A stretch of 64,000 nt of DNA from Exiguobacterium sp. Leaf196 (GTDB taxonomy: Bacteria; Bacillota; Bacilli; Exiguobacteriales; Exiguobacteriaceae). The notes under the pieces are model-generated. The model did no database searches and was not told where the DNA came from. It worked only from the letters and a program-made list of their open reading frames with translations. A program made the translations under genes and the position numbers. The stretch lies in assembly GCF_001423965.1 (NCBI RefSeq), contig NZ_LMPV01000006.1, forward strand, positions 496,001 to 560,000. Reading direction: 5' to 3'. Positions 27,081-38,071 of this stretch are shown in pieces (the stretch's first letter is position 1; each line of letters starts with the position of its first letter).

Positions 27081-27110
27081 ATCTTACCGACTTTTACTGG
27101 AAAATCACAA
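27081..27110 (-). promoter_or_regulatory. Candidate phoPR promoter
   Basis: TTGTGA (27105-27110) and TAAGAT (27081-27086) on the minus strand, spacer 18. It lies about 60 bases before the phoP start. No clear Pho box was seen. Confidence 0.5.
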
Positions 27111-27231
27111 ATCTTTCTGCTGTTTCTTTACATAATCTTTAAAGGAGACGATGAATCCCTCTTGATCATTCGTGTAAAAGCGATAAAAACGGGGAATCAA
27201 TACATATCGTCAATCGTAGGAGGTAGAATGT

Positions 27232-27657
27232 ATGGAATGGAATCATCCCCTTTTTGCAGCCATCACGGCATGGTTCATCGCTCAAGCAGCGAAGCTTGTT
27301 ACGAGTTTGGTACGGACCCGAAAGTTCGACCTGGAGATCATGTTTGCTTCCGGTGGTATGCCTAGTTCACATAGCTCGACTGTCGTCGCGTTAGCCGTGG
27401 TCATCGGTTTTCAGGAAGGTTTCTCATCTTCGCTCTTCGCACTAGCTGCCATATTTGCCACAATCATCATGTATGATGCGACGGGTGTCAGACAAGCTGT
27501 TGGTGTTCAGGCAAAATTACTCAATGATTATTTTAAGGGAATTCGTCATGAGACCCCTCTTCTGAATGAACTCGTCGGTCACACTGAGTTTCAAGTATTC
27601 GTTGGTCTCTTACTCGGTTTAGCTGTCGGTATCTTGTGGCCAGTTTTCTTCTTTTAA
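27232..27657 (+). CDS. yuiD: DUF212 / divergent PAP2-family membrane protein
   Basis: The 141-residue protein resembles B. subtilis YuiD, a divergent member of the acid phosphatase/vanadium haloperoxidase family. It is mostly hydrophobic, with about four membrane segments, and carries the family stretch FASGGMPSSHSSTVVALA (Ser-Ser-His motif) and YDATGVRQAVGVQAKLLN. True phosphatase activity is unproven for the family. The start follows AGGAGGTAGAATGT. It points away from phoP and converges with the alcohol dehydrogenase gene. This slot between phoP and mdh is empty in B. subtilis, so this pair looks like a lineage-specific insertion. Confidence 0.88.
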   Translation: MEWNHPLFAAITAWFIAQAAKLVTSLVRTRKFDLEIMFASGGMPSSHSSTVVALAVVIGFQEGFSSSLFALAAIFATIIMYDATGVRQAVGVQAKLLNDYFKGIRHETPLLNELVGHTEFQVFVGLLLGLAVGILWPVFFF

Positions 27658-27658
27658 T

Positions 27659-27694
27659 GCAAACAACCCATCCGATTTTGGATGGGTTGTTTGC
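27659..27694. terminator. Bidirectional terminator between yuiD-like gene and adh
   Basis: A perfect 15-bp stem, GCAAACAACCCATCC with its complement, encloses a 6-base loop between two convergent genes. The T-rich arm ends serve both strands. Confidence 0.85.
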
Positions 27695-27706
27695 ATGTGA
27701 AGTGAC

Positions 27707-28846
27707 TTATGGTTTTAGAACGACCTTGATGCATCCATCTGTTCGATCATTGAAGGTTTGATAGGCTGCAGCAGCATCATCGAGTGCCACTCGATGCGTC
27801 ACGATGTCCGTCGGATCAAATTCCTTATTGATGATTTTCTGGAACAGTTCCGGCATCAAATGGACGACGGGTGCTTGTCCCATTTTCAGTGTGATATTCC
27901 GAGTGAAAAAGTCGCCGAGTGGAAATTGATTATATTTTTTCGCATAGACACCCGTCAACTGTACGGTACCAAACTTCCGGACAGCATCCTTCGCAATATC
28001 AATGGCACTCAACGTTCCCCCTTGCAAACCAATCTTTTGTTCGATTTTTTCAACAGGTGACATCTTCCCATCAAGACCGACGCAATCAATCACGACATCT
28101 GCCCCACCTTGCGTCAATTCTTTGATGTAGGCACCACTTTCTGCATGATCTGAAAAATTCACGGTCTCGACTTTATTCGTCACTTTGGCGTGATTTAATC
28201 GATAGACTTGATCATCCACCGCAATGACCCGTTTCGCACCTTGCATCCATGCGAATTTTTGTGTCATCAGTCCGACAGGTCCCGATCCGAGTACGACGAC
28301 CGTGTCCCCTTTTTTCACACCAGCATGCAGGACACTCCAATATGCTGTAGGTAAAACGTCAGATAAGAACAACAACGCTTCATCTTCTAGTTCACACGAT
28401 TCAGGAATTACGAGCGGCATGAAATTTCCAAATGGTACTTTTAAATATTCCGCCTGACCACCGGGATGTCCACCAAACTCTTCTGTAAAACCAAAATATC
28501 CACCTGTATCGACATGCGGATTTCCGTTTGAGTTATCACATTGACTTTCCATATCATGTTCGCAAAAGAAACAGTGACCGCAAGCAACGTTAAACGGTAA
28601 CACGACGCGGTCTCCCCGTTTGACCTTCGTCACTCCTGGTCCAACTTCTTCAACGATGCCCATCGGTTCATGACCAATGACATAGTCTTTGTGAGCCGGC
28701 ATATTCCCTTGATAAATGTGTAGATCCGAACCACAAATTGCAGTCGAGGTGATCTTTACGATGATGTCATCGTTTTTATCAATCGATGGATCCTGTACTT
28801 GTTTGACTTGAACATCTTTTGTTCCTTGGTACGTTACGGCGCGCAT
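27707..28846 (-). CDS. Zinc-dependent alcohol/formaldehyde-type dehydrogenase (MDR)
   Basis: The 379-residue medium-chain dehydrogenase has the catalytic zinc site (Cys in STAICGSDLHIYQG, HEPMG), a structural zinc loop with four Cys (CGHCFFCEHDMESQC) and a Rossmann fold with VVVLGSGPVGLMTQ. The layout and the insert GNPHVDTGGYFGF are like glutathione-independent formaldehyde dehydrogenase and related threonine- or sorbitol-type enzymes. The substrate is not certain; an aldehyde-detoxifying role is possible. The start follows AAGGGGGATTTTAC. It is a single gene with its own upstream region, and sits in an insertion between phoP and mdh. Confidence 0.9.
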   Translation of the reverse strand: MRAVTYQGTKDVQVKQVQDPSIDKNDDIIVKITSTAICGSDLHIYQGNMPAHKDYVIGHEPMGIVEEVGPGVTKVKRGDRVVLPFNVACGHCFFCEHDMESQCDNSNGNPHVDTGGYFGFTEEFGGHPGGQAEYLKVPFGNFMPLVIPESCELEDEALLFLSDVLPTAYWSVLHAGVKKGDTVVVLGSGPVGLMTQKFAWMQGAKRVIAVDDQVYRLNHAKVTNKVETVNFSDHAESGAYIKELTQGGADVVIDCVGLDGKMSPVEKIEQKIGLQGGTLSAIDIAKDAVRKFGTVQLTGVYAKKYNQFPLGDFFTRNITLKMGQAPVVHLMPELFQKIINKEFDPTDIVTHRVALDDAAAAYQTFNDRTDGCIKVVLKP

Positions 28847-29126
28847 GTAAAATCCCCCTTAGTGGAATAAAATGACGTACCTTTGTCCTTACCCTAATAC
28901 AAGCATTTATTCTACATGTTTTTTAAAATTGGAACTTTTATACTACATGGATCACATGGTGTGAACTAACCATTTTACTTTACACATTTATATGTAAAAG
29001 AAGCTTATATCATGGCCCGATGCACCGTTTGTCTCAAAAATGGTCTTCTCGAAAAATCTATCGTTTGATGTGATCGGCTGACCTGTCCGCATTGTCAAAA
29101 CTCGCAACACCTACTGTAACGAGACG
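28847..29126. other. Intergenic region between adh and mdh, with a possible decayed zinc-ribbon ORF
   Basis: This stretch of 280 bases holds the upstream region of the dehydrogenase and no intact gene. On the plus strand a short frame from ATG at 29012 reads MARCTVCLKNGLLEKSIV, then TGA (29066-29068), then CDRLTCPHCQNSQHLL to TAA (29117-29119). The two CxxC pairs, 17 residues apart, look like a zinc ribbon split by a stop codon. No good ribosome binding site precedes it. It may be a relic or chance. Confidence 0.35.
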
Positions 29127-29167
29127 AAAAAGACGAACCTGTCGAAAGTGACAGGTTCGTCTTTTTT
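29127..29167. terminator. Terminator of mdh
   Basis: A 17-bp stem, AAAAAGACGAACCTGTC with its complement, has a 6-base loop and T-runs on both strands. It ends the citZ-icd-mdh unit. Confidence 0.93.
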
Positions 29168-29171
29168 AGAT

Positions 29172-30110
29172 TCAGGATTTTAATAAGTCGAGTACCGAAC
29201 GGACGGTAGACGCAGAGCGGTTCAATGCTTCTTGTTCATCGACAGTCAGCTCGAGTTCGTAGACGTGCTCGACACCGTTCCCACCAAGAATGACCGGTAC
29301 ACCAAAGTACATATCGTTGTATCCGTATTCGCCTTCGAGATAAGCGATTGCCGGAAGAATACGTCGCTGATCCTTCAAAATCGCTTCGACCATCTGAGCA
29401 ATTGCCGCTGCTGGCGCGTAATAAGCGGAACCGTTTCCGAGTAACTGAACGATTTCACCGCCCCCTTTACGGGTCCGGTCAACGATCGCATCGAGTCGTT
29501 CTTTCGATATGAGCTTCTCAATCGGAATTCCTCCTGCCTGAGAATAGCGCAGTAGCGGTACCATATCATCTCCGTGTCCACCGAGCACGAACCCTGATAC
29601 GTCCTTCACAGAAACATTGAGTTCTTCTGCTAGAAATGTCCGGAAACGCGCCGTGTCGAGGACTCCGGACTGACCGATGACACGTTCCTTCGGAAAACCA
29701 GATGCTTGATAGACCGTATACGTCATCGCATCGACCGGGTTCGTCAAAACGATGATGATCGATTCTGGTGCATGCGCGACGATTTCCTTCGTCACAGCTG
29801 TCATGACGGCAGCATTCGTACTGACAAGGTCTTCGCGGCTCATGCCCGGCTTTCGAGCAATGCCGGCAGTGATGACGACGATATCTGCGTCCTTGATATC
29901 TGCATAATCCGATGTCCCTTTTACCGAAACATCAAATCCGAGGATCGGCGCTGCTTCTTGCATATCAAGCGCCTTTCCTTTCGTCGGATTTTCTTGCTCT
30001 GGTCGGTCGACGAGGACGATATCACCTAACTCTTGCTGGGCAAGGTAAAGTGCCGTCGTCGCGCCCGTAAAGCCACTTCCTATGACTGCGATCTTCTTCC
30101 GTCTGTTCAT
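29172..30110 (-). CDS. mdh: Malate dehydrogenase
   Basis: The 312-residue enzyme oxidises malate to oxaloacetate with NAD in the TCA cycle. The LDH-like fold is clear: [17 protein letters not shown] at the N-terminus, [19 protein letters not shown] (substrate Arg), [11 protein letters not shown] and the catalytic His in [17 protein letters not shown]. The [21 protein letters not shown] segment with Asp after the second strand indicates NAD preference. It lies 22 bases downstream of icd, forming citZ-icd-mdh. A ribosome binding site, AGGAGGAATGAGTCG, precedes the ATG. Confidence 0.97.
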   Translation of the reverse strand: MNRRKKIAVIGSGFTGATTALYLAQQELGDIVLVDRPEQENPTKGKALDMQEAAPILGFDVSVKGTSDYADIKDADIVVITAGIARKPGMSREDLVSTNAAVMTAVTKEIVAHAPESIIIVLTNPVDAMTYTVYQASGFPKERVIGQSGVLDTARFRTFLAEELNVSVKDVSGFVLGGHGDDMVPLLRYSQAGGIPIEKLISKERLDAIVDRTRKGGGEIVQLLGNGSAYYAPAAAIAQMVEAILKDQRRILPAIAYLEGEYGYNDMYFGVPVILGGNGVEHVYELELTVDEQEALNRSASTVRSVLDLLKS

Positions 30111-30132
30111 CGACTCATTCCTCCTGATCGGA

Positions 30133-31407
30133 TTACATGTTTTTGATGAGTTCGTCCGCGAATTCAGAACACTTCACTTCAGTCGCACCATCCATGAGAC
30201 GTGCGAAGTCGTATGTGACGACTTTTGCTTCGATCGATGTTTCCATCGATTTGATGATGAGATCTGCTGCTTCGTTCCAACCGAGGTGACGGAACATCAT
30301 TTCGCCTGACAAGATGACAGATGATGGGTTTACTTTATCAAGTCCAGCGTATTTTGGTGCTGTACCGTGAGTTGCTTCAAAAATCGCGTGACCAGTCATG
30401 TAGTTGATGTTTGCTCCAGGTGCGATTCCGATACCACCCACTTGTGCAGCAAGTGCATCCGAGATGTAGTCACCGTTCAAGTTCATTGTCGCAACGACAT
30501 CGAACTCTTTTGGACGAGTCAAGATTTGTTGTAAGAAGATATCAGCGATTGAGTCTTTTACGATTAACTTACCAGCAGCTTCAGCGTCTGCTTGTGCTTT
30601 GTTCGCAGCCTCAGTTCCCTCTTCTTCTTTGATACGATCGTACTGGTTCCAAGTGAAGACGTGCTCTGCGTATTCACGCTCAGCAAGCTCATAACCCCAG
30701 TTTTTGAAAGCTCCTTCAGTGAACTTCATAATGTTTCCTTTGTGAACGAGTGTCAACGAAGCGCGCTTGTGCTCAAGTGCGTATTCGATTGCTGCACGAA
30801 CGAGGCGTTCTGTTCCCTCTTTTGAAATCGGTTTGATTCCAAGACCAGATGTCTCAGGGAAGCGAATTTTGTTGACACCCATTTCGTTTTGAAGGAATTC
30901 AAGCAGTTTTGTAACGCCTTCGCTACCTTCTGCATATTCGATTCCTGCGTAGATGTCTTCAGTATTTTCACGGAAGATGACCATATCTGTATCTTCTGGG
31001 CGTTTAACCGGTGAAGGAACACCTGTGAAGTAACGAACTGGGCGAAGGCATGTGTACAAATCAAGCTCTTGACGTAATGCAACGTTCAATGAGCGAATAC
31101 CGCCGCCGACTGGTGTCGTAAGTGGTCCTTTGATTGCGATGATGTGCTCACGGATGAGATCGAGTGTCTCTTCTGGTAACCAGTTACCTGTTTTGTTGAA
31201 TGCTTTTTCGCCAGCATAGACTTCTTTCCATTCAATCTTCTTCTCACCGTTATAGGCTTTTTCAACTGCTGCATCAAATACGCGTACCGCAGCATTCCAG
31301 ATGTCAGGTCCTGTTCCGTCACCAATGATGAATGGAATGATTGGAGCATTTGGAACTTGAAGTGTACCGTTCGTTACTGTGATGTTTTCGCCTTGAAGTG
31401 TAGCCAT
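30133..31407 (-). CDS. icd: Isocitrate dehydrogenase (NADP)
   Basis: At 424 residues this is the bacterial homodimeric NADP-type enzyme that makes 2-oxoglutarate. Visible are [14 protein letters not shown], the substrate loop [27 protein letters not shown] with the phosphorylation-type Ser, [16 protein letters not shown], the catalytic Lys in [15 protein letters not shown], and the NADP-binding HGTAPKYAG near residue 345. It sits between citZ (71 bases upstream) and mdh in the usual TCA operon. AAGGGGGATTTTTAGAC precedes the ATG. Confidence 0.98.
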   Translation of the reverse strand: MATLQGENITVTNGTLQVPNAPIIPFIIGDGTGPDIWNAAVRVFDAAVEKAYNGEKKIEWKEVYAGEKAFNKTGNWLPEETLDLIREHIIAIKGPLTTPVGGGIRSLNVALRQELDLYTCLRPVRYFTGVPSPVKRPEDTDMVIFRENTEDIYAGIEYAEGSEGVTKLLEFLQNEMGVNKIRFPETSGLGIKPISKEGTERLVRAAIEYALEHKRASLTLVHKGNIMKFTEGAFKNWGYELAEREYAEHVFTWNQYDRIKEEEGTEAANKAQADAEAAGKLIVKDSIADIFLQQILTRPKEFDVVATMNLNGDYISDALAAQVGGIGIAPGANINYMTGHAIFEATHGTAPKYAGLDKVNPSSVILSGEMMFRHLGWNEAADLIIKSMETSIEAKVVTYDFARLMDGATEVKCSEFADELIKNM

Positions 31408-31478
31408 GTCTAAAAATCCCCCTTAAGTAATTGTAATCTACATCAAAAATCAGGAGAGGATTACTCCTCTCCGTCCTT

Positions 31479-32591
31479 TTAACGTTCTTCGATGGACACA
31501 TATGTCCGGTGCGTTTCACCCGTGTAGTCTGCACGTGGACGAATCAGACGGTTATCGCTATACTGCTCTAAAATGTGCGCCAACCAACCTGACATTCGAC
31601 TTACCGCAAAGATTGGAGTGAAAAGTTCTGTATCAAGTCCAAGTGCATGGTACGTAGAAGCGGAATAGAAATCAACGTTTGGTTTCAATCCTTTTTCCGA
31701 CTGGACGATCTCGTCAATCTTAACTGACATCTCATACCATTTCGGTTCCCCGATTTGAGCAGTCAGCTGACGACTCATTTCCTGAAGGTGCTTCGCACGT
31801 GGATCGCCGTCCTTGTAGACACGGTGACCGAAGCCCATGATTTTTTGCTTGTTCTCAAGTTTATTATGAACATACTCGTCAACCTTTTCAACCGAATCAA
31901 TTTCTAACAGCATCTTCATGACGGCTTCATTCGCTCCACCGTGAAGAGGTCCTTTTAATGCACCCATCGCTGCTGTCACACCTGAGTAGACGTCAGAGAG
32001 TGTCGCAACACAAACACGTGCCGTGAATGTCGAAGCGTTCAACTCATGGTCTGCATGAAGAACAAGCGCTTGGTTGAACGCTTTTTCAGCCACTTCTGTC
32101 GGCTCTTCGCCTGTCAACATGAACAGGAAGTTTGCAGCGTAAGAAAGACCTGTTTTAGGTGCGATTGGTTCCTGCCCTTTTTTAATACGCGCGTAAGCCG
32201 TAACAAGTGTTGCGATTTGCGCTTGTAATTTGATGGCTTTAGCGTAATTCGCCTCTGTCGACATATCTTCTGATGTTTCATCGTAAAGCGCGAGTTGAGA
32301 GAGCGCTGTTCGAATCATTGCCATCGCATTCGCCGACTTTGGTGCTGCCTTCATCGTCTCGAGAACGGCAGTCGCAACTGGTGCTTCGGAAATGAGTGCT
32401 TCCGACAGTTGCTTCAATTCCTCTTCTTTTGGTAGACGGTCGTTCCATAATAAGAAGACGACTTCCTCAAATGAGGCGTGCTCCGCCAAATCATCAATTG
32501 TATAACCGCCGTACGTCAATTGACTATCGATGATCGAACTGATTTTCGATGTCGTCGCGACGATTCCTTCTAAACCTTTAGTTTGCGTCAT
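31479..32591 (-). CDS. citZ: Citrate synthase
   Basis: The 370-residue Gram-positive type I citrate synthase condenses oxaloacetate and acetyl-CoA. The catalytic residues are in LVLHADHELNASTFTARV (His), IMGFGHRVYKDGDPRA (His) and NVDFYSASTYHALG (Asp). It heads citZ-icd-mdh. The ATG follows AAAGGGGGATTATTGTC. A near-perfect cre site lies 32-45 bases before the start codon, so CcpA repression in the presence of glucose is expected, as known for B. subtilis citZ. Confidence 0.97.
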   Translation of the reverse strand: MTQTKGLEGIVATTSKISSIIDSQLTYGGYTIDDLAEHASFEEVVFLLWNDRLPKEEELKQLSEALISEAPVATAVLETMKAAPKSANAMAMIRTALSQLALYDETSEDMSTEANYAKAIKLQAQIATLVTAYARIKKGQEPIAPKTGLSYAANFLFMLTGEEPTEVAEKAFNQALVLHADHELNASTFTARVCVATLSDVYSGVTAAMGALKGPLHGGANEAVMKMLLEIDSVEKVDEYVHNKLENKQKIMGFGHRVYKDGDPRAKHLQEMSRQLTAQIGEPKWYEMSVKIDEIVQSEKGLKPNVDFYSASTYHALGLDTELFTPIFAVSRMSGWLAHILEQYSDNRLIRPRADYTGETHRTYVSIEER

Positions 32592-32622
32592 GACAATAAT
32601 CCCCCTTTTTTTCCCCAGAAAT

Positions 32623-32636
32623 TTAAAACGCTTTCA
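32623..32636 (-). promoter_or_regulatory. Catabolite-responsive element (cre) of citZ
   Basis: TGAAAGCGTTTTAA on the minus strand matches TGWAANCGNTNWCA at 13 of 14 positions. It sits in the leader of citZ, downstream of the likely promoter, where CcpA would act as a roadblock. An 8-bp inverted repeat, TCAAGAGT/ACTCTTGA, lies further upstream (32665-32704 region). Confidence 0.7.
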
Positions 32637-32809
32637 TTTCCGTATTGAAAAAAAGACGTCCACTCAAGAGTCGTTCCCCATGCTTGTACCGCTGTACTCT
32701 TGAATAGACCATCTTGTTTCTGTTCTTAGTATAAACAAAATTACCCAAAAAGTGAATGAACTTGCATACTATTATCAAAAAATTAATTCGTATTCTTTGC
32801 TGATCCTGC

Positions 32810-33280
32810 TCATCCCGTGAACGTTTTTGCGATGATATCCCACATTCCGATGACAAGCGCAGCAATCCCAGCACCAATTAGCGGACCAACGGGTACTCCC
32901 CGAAAGAGTCCAACTGCGAGAATCGTTCCGGCAAGCAATGCCGTCGTGACAAGTGGGTCTTCTTTCATCAGACCAACACCATGTGCCGCTACGATCGCAA
33001 CGAAGATTCCTGATAAAAATGAGATGATGCCGATATGCCCCCGAATACTTTGAATAAGTTCCTTAAATCCGATATCCCCTGCTGCGATCGGTACAAGAAT
33101 CGCAGCCGTAATCAATGTGACACCCCACGTGATTCCTTTTGCCTGCAAGGATGGAAATAATCGACCATCTAGTCCGATCGCCTTGACGATCAACAGGAAA
33201 GCAGCAGCGATGATCAATGATTTATTTTGTGCGATGACCCCGATGAAGACGAGGGCAATCAAAAATAGATAAGCTTCCAT
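32810..33280 (-). CDS. ytwI: DUF441-family membrane protein
   Basis: The 156-residue product is almost wholly hydrophobic, with about four membrane helices, and resembles the DUF441/YtwI family found next to pyk and citZ in Bacillales. Family-like stretches include FLIALVFIGVIAQNKSLIIA and GVPVGPLIGAGIAALVIG. Its function is unknown. It lies between pyk and citZ on the same strand but after the pyk terminator, so it is probably transcribed separately. A ribosome binding site, GAGGAGGACGT, precedes the ATG. Confidence 0.88.
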   Translation of the reverse strand: MEAYLFLIALVFIGVIAQNKSLIIAAAFLLIVKAIGLDGRLFPSLQAKGITWGVTLITAAILVPIAAGDIGFKELIQSIRGHIGIISFLSGIFVAIVAAHGVGLMKEDPLVTTALLAGTILAVGLFRGVPVGPLIGAGIAALVIGMWDIIAKTFTG

Positions 33281-33293
33281 ACGTCCTCCTCAT

Positions 33294-33329
33294 GAAAAAA
33301 AGACGGACATGACCTAAGTCACGTCCGTC
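33294..33329 (-). terminator. Terminator of pyk
   Basis: A 12-bp stem on the minus strand, GACGGACGTGAC with GTCATGTCCGTC around a 4-base loop, runs into seven T. It ends the pfkA-pyk unit. Confidence 0.9.
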
Positions 33330-33338
33330 ATGAATGAA

Positions 33339-35087
33339 TTATGCGTTATACAGTTTACCTGTCAATGGATCGATTGAGATCATTTGACCGTCTTTGAAGA
33401 CTGTCAATGCATTTTCAACACCAACGATGACCGGTTTACCGAGTGATGGTCCAACGATACCAGCATGGCTAGTCAATCCACCATCTACTGTGATCATTGC
33501 TGCAGCCAATTCGATTGCAGGCATCATGTCACGATCTGTTGAGTTCGTAACGAGGATCATGCCTGGTTTCGCTTTCGCATTTGCTTCTTCAGCATTGTTT
33601 GCGATGACGACTTCACCAACAACACCACGTTCGCCGATTCCGCGACCGTTTGCGATCTCTTTACCAACGATGTGAACTTTTAGCATGTTCGTTGTACCAG
33701 CAGTCAAAGCAGGGATACCAGCCGAGATGACGACGAGGTCACCGTCTGTAACAAAACCAGCATCTTTCGCTGTATCTGCAGCAAGTGTCAACATATCATC
33801 CGTGTTGTCTGAGAGATGATCGACGACGATTGGATACACACCCCATACGATGTTTAACTGACGTGCGACACGTGCGCTTGGTGTAACAGCGACGATGTTC
33901 GGCTCCGGACGGTATTTCGAGATACGTGATGCTGTGTAGCCCGATTGTGTCGGTGTCAAGATTGCTTTTGCATCCAAGTTGATCGCTGTGTGCGTAACGG
34001 CTTGAGCGATCGCATCCGTTACTGTGTGCTCACTGCGAGTTTGACGATCTTTCAACAAGAGTTTGTAGTCGAGCATTTTTTCTGTACGTTTTGCGATCGA
34101 GTGCATCATTTTGACAGATTCAATCGGGTAGTCCCCTGCTGCTGTCTCACCTGAAAGCATGATTGCATCCGTACCATCAAGAATCGCGTTCGCAACGTCT
34201 GATGCTTCAGCACGTGTTGGACGTGGGAAACGTTGCATTGAATCAAGCATTTGTGTTGCTGTGATGACCGGTTTACCAAAGTCATTACAAAGCTTGATCA
34301 AGTCTTTTTGAGTTGGTGTTACGTCCTCTGTCGGGATCTCGATACCGAGGTCGCCACGCGCTACCATCAAACCGTCTGAAATCGCGAGAATTTCTTCGAT
34401 GTTATCGACGCCTTCTTGGTTCTCGATTTTCGGGAAGATTTTGATGTGAGTCGCATTGTTTTTCTCAAGCAATTGGCGAATCGCAACGACGTCAGACGCA
34501 CGGCGTACGAATGATGGTGCGATTAAGTCGACATCGCTCTTGATTCCGAATTCGATATCAGCTACGTCTTTATCTGTCAAAGCAGGAAGGTTAACCTTCA
34601 CGTTTGGCAAGTTGACACCTTTTTTCGTTTTGATGACACCTTCGTTTTCGATAGAGCAACGAAGTTCACGGTTTGGAAGTTTTTCAACGACACGAAGACC
34701 GATGAGACCATCATCAAGCATGATCATCGAACCAACTTCGACGTCATCATAAAGTCCTTCATACGTAACAGAGAACTTATCTTTTGTTCCGACGATTTCG
34801 TTTGCGTCACCACTGACGACGATGACTTCTTGTCCACGTACGAGAAGTGCTTTTCCCTCTTCGAACGTATGCGTCCGGATTTCTGGACCTTTCGTATCAA
34901 GAAGAATCGTAACGATTTTGTTTGCTTCTTTTGCTGCACGACGGATATCTGTGATTCGTGCACCGTGTTCTTCATAATCGCCGTGTGAGAAGTTCAAACG
35001 AGCGACGTTCATACCTGCTTCGATCATTTCTGGGAGTCGTTTTTCTGACGCCGGTCCGATCGTACATACAATTTTAGTTCTGCGCAT
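33339..35087 (-). CDS. pyk: Pyruvate kinase with C-terminal PEP-utiliser domain
   Basis: This 582-residue glycolytic enzyme makes ATP and pyruvate from phosphoenolpyruvate. The barrel starts [16 protein letters not shown], with [31 protein letters not shown] and [13 protein letters not shown] around the active site. Residues beyond about 475 form the extra PEP-utiliser-like domain typical of Bacillales, with [20 protein letters not shown]. The ATG at 35087 is chosen since AGGAGGTTTATGGAATAT precedes it and MRRTKIVCT is the conserved start. It follows pfkA by 65 bases in a glycolytic pair. Confidence 0.98.
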   Translation of the reverse strand: MRRTKIVCTIGPASEKRLPEMIEAGMNVARLNFSHGDYEEHGARITDIRRAAKEANKIVTILLDTKGPEIRTHTFEEGKALLVRGQEVIVVSGDANEIVGTKDKFSVTYEGLYDDVEVGSMIMLDDGLIGLRVVEKLPNRELRCSIENEGVIKTKKGVNLPNVKVNLPALTDKDVADIEFGIKSDVDLIAPSFVRRASDVVAIRQLLEKNNATHIKIFPKIENQEGVDNIEEILAISDGLMVARGDLGIEIPTEDVTPTQKDLIKLCNDFGKPVITATQMLDSMQRFPRPTRAEASDVANAILDGTDAIMLSGETAAGDYPIESVKMMHSIAKRTEKMLDYKLLLKDRQTRSEHTVTDAIAQAVTHTAINLDAKAILTPTQSGYTASRISKYRPEPNIVAVTPSARVARQLNIVWGVYPIVVDHLSDNTDDMLTLAADTAKDAGFVTDGDLVVISAGIPALTAGTTNMLKVHIVGKEIANGRGIGERGVVGEVVIANNAEEANAKAKPGMILVTNSTDRDMMPAIELAAAMITVDGGLTSHAGIVGPSLGKPVIVGVENALTVFKDGQMISIDPLTGKLYNA

Positions 35088-35152
35088 ATTCCATAAACCT
35101 CCTACGGTGTTTGGCCAAGTTCTCTTGCCCATTCCAATCCTATCGACGTTCG

Positions 35153-36148
<996 letters not shown>

Positions 36149-36150
36149 CT

Positions 36151-36180
36151 AAAATAGCACGTTGTTTTCTTGTTTTACAA
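36151..36180 (-). promoter_or_regulatory. Candidate pfkA-pyk promoter
   Basis: TTGTAA (36175-36180) and TATTTT (36151-36156) on the minus strand with an 18-base spacer, about 30 bases before the pfkA start. No terminator separates accA from this point, so accDA transcripts may also read through. Confidence 0.5.
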
Positions 36181-36268
36181 CAGGGCAGATTGCATAAACT
36201 TTCACTATCTTTTTCATCATCAATTCCGGAAATGAGGAATATCAATCATGATAGCGATTACATGGTGC

Positions 36269-37204
36269 TTATGTGCCAATTTGGTGATATTTTTCGGTCC
36301 GTTGATCGAGGAGCTCTTCCTTGGTCAGATGAACCAAAGTTTCGAGCTTCTGTACCAAGACAGATTTTAATTTATCCGCCTGTAATGACACATCAAGATG
36401 TGCTCCTCCGATGACTTCAGGAATGATAGCATCCGCGATTCCAAGGCGTAACAAATCAGGTGCTGTGATTTTCATCGATTCTGCAGCCTTTTCCGCAAGA
36501 CTCGCATCTTTCCACAATAATGCTGCAGCACCTTCAGGAGAGATAACGGAATACGTCGAGTTCTCAAGCATCAAGAGTTGATCACAAACGCCGATTCCTA
36601 AAGCACCACCTGAACCGCCTTCACCAATGACAATCGAGATGATTGGCACAGTCATCCCAGCCATCTCAAACAAGTTTTTCGCGATGGCTTCACTTTGACC
36701 GCGTTCTTCTGCCGCACGTCCTGGATATGCTCCTTTCGTGTCAATGAACGTAATGATCGGTCGGTTGAATTTTTCCGCTTGTTGCATGAGACGCAGTGCT
36801 TTCCGGTACCCTTCTGGATGTGGCATTCCGAAGTTACGACGAATGTTCTCTTTTGTATCTTTTCCGCGTTGATGACCGATGATCGTCACGGGACGACCAT
36901 TTAGCGTTCCGATTCCACCGACGATTGCTGCATCATCATACCCATGACGATCACCGTGCAGTTCGATGAAATCTTCACAAATCGATTCAATGTAATCGAG
37001 TGTCGTTGGACGTTCTGGATGACGTGCCAACTGAACACGATTCCACGCTTTCATATTCCCGTAAATATCGAGTTCTAACCGATGAAGGCGTTCTTCAAGA
37101 AGTTGCAGTTCTTCCTTGAAGTCAAGTCCTTGCGTTTCCGCCATGTCATGAAGCTCAAGAATTTTTTCGCGTAACGCGATGACTGGTTGGTCAAATGGTT
37201 GCAT
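36269..37204 (-). CDS. accA: Acetyl-CoA carboxylase carboxyltransferase subunit alpha
   Basis: The 311-residue alpha chain pairs with AccD to move the carboxyl group from biotin to acetyl-CoA, giving malonyl-CoA. It has [26 protein letters not shown]-type crotonase fold features near [45 protein letters not shown] and [15 protein letters not shown]-like glycines forming the oxyanion hole. The ATG at 37204 follows GGAGGGAACGAACC. It overlaps the end of accD by 14 bases, so both subunits are translationally coupled. Confidence 0.97.
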   Translation of the reverse strand: MQPFDQPVIALREKILELHDMAETQGLDFKEELQLLEERLHRLELDIYGNMKAWNRVQLARHPERPTTLDYIESICEDFIELHGDRHGYDDAAIVGGIGTLNGRPVTIIGHQRGKDTKENIRRNFGMPHPEGYRKALRLMQQAEKFNRPIITFIDTKGAYPGRAAEERGQSEAIAKNLFEMAGMTVPIISIVIGEGGSGGALGIGVCDQLLMLENSTYSVISPEGAAALLWKDASLAEKAAESMKITAPDLLRLGIADAIIPEVIGGAHLDVSLQADKLKSVLVQKLETLVHLTKEELLDQRTEKYHQIGT

Positions 37205-38051
37205 GGTTCGTTCCCTCCGCATGTAGCTTTAAGATTCGCGTATAGTACGTCTTCAGATCGTGTCGTGATACGACATCGTCCAGTTGACCTGCTTGCAATA
37301 AGAATTCTGCTGTTTGGAAATCTTCCGGTAGTTTTTCACGAATCGTCTGTTCGATGATCCGACGACCCGCAAATCCAATCAACGCACCCGGTTCAGCAAT
37401 GTTGAAATCACCGAGCATCGCAAAACTTGCTGATACACCACCGGTTGTCGGATGGGTCATACAAGAAATATAGAGTAACCCTGCATCTGAATGCTGTTTT
37501 AAAAAGAGACTTGATTTTGCCATCTGCATGAGACTGACCATTCCTTCTTGCATCCGTGCCCCACCTGAAGCAGAGAATATCGTGACAGGTAGACGATGTT
37601 TCGTCGCGTAACGAACAGCTTCAGAAATTGCAGCACCAACGGCAGCTCCCATCGAGCCCATCCGGAATCGCGCATCCATGACACAAGCGACGAGTGGGTG
37701 ACCATTCACATTCCCGACGCCACAGACGATCGCTTCCTTAAGACCCGTTCTGACTTGATCTCCTTTTAATTTTTCCGGATAGTCCTCAAATCCGAGGGGA
37801 TCCGCTTGAACTGCCGGCAGATCAAAATATGTTACCGAACCTTCATCAAATAATTGCGTAAAACGTTCTTGCGCAGTCAATGGATGATGATATCCACATG
37901 AACAGACGCGTAGGTTCGCTTCTAGTTGTTTCGTATATTGGATCAATTTACATTTCGGACATTTTGTCATTAAGCCAACAGGCACATCGACACGTTGCTC
38001 CTTTGAAGTCAACGTGACGAACTTTTTAGGTTTTCGAAAAAATGCTTGCAC
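37191..38051 (-). CDS. accD: Acetyl-CoA carboxylase carboxyltransferase subunit beta
   Basis: The 286-residue beta chain has an N-terminal zinc ribbon and a crotonase-like core ([65 protein letters not shown]). The zinc ribbon is unusual: Cys31 and Cys34 (CPKC) are normal, but the second pair is Cys50-Ser-Cys52, CxC instead of CxxC, so one residue is missing. The codons are clear in the DNA. The start is GTG at 38051, 6 bases after AAGGGGGAA. It follows the GntR regulator by 20 bases and overlaps accA. Confidence 0.96.
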   Translation of the reverse strand: MQAFFRKPKKFVTLTSKEQRVDVPVGLMTKCPKCKLIQYTKQLEANLRVCSCGYHHPLTAQERFTQLFDEGSVTYFDLPAVQADPLGFEDYPEKLKGDQVRTGLKEAIVCGVGNVNGHPLVACVMDARFRMGSMGAAVGAAISEAVRYATKHRLPVTIFSASGGARMQEGMVSLMQMAKSSLFLKQHSDAGLLYISCMTHPTTGGVSASFAMLGDFNIAEPGALIGFAGRRIIEQTIREKLPEDFQTAEFLLQAGQLDDVVSRHDLKTYYTRILKLHAEGTNHATI

Positions 38052-38071
38052 GTTCAGTTCCCCCTTGTCAT

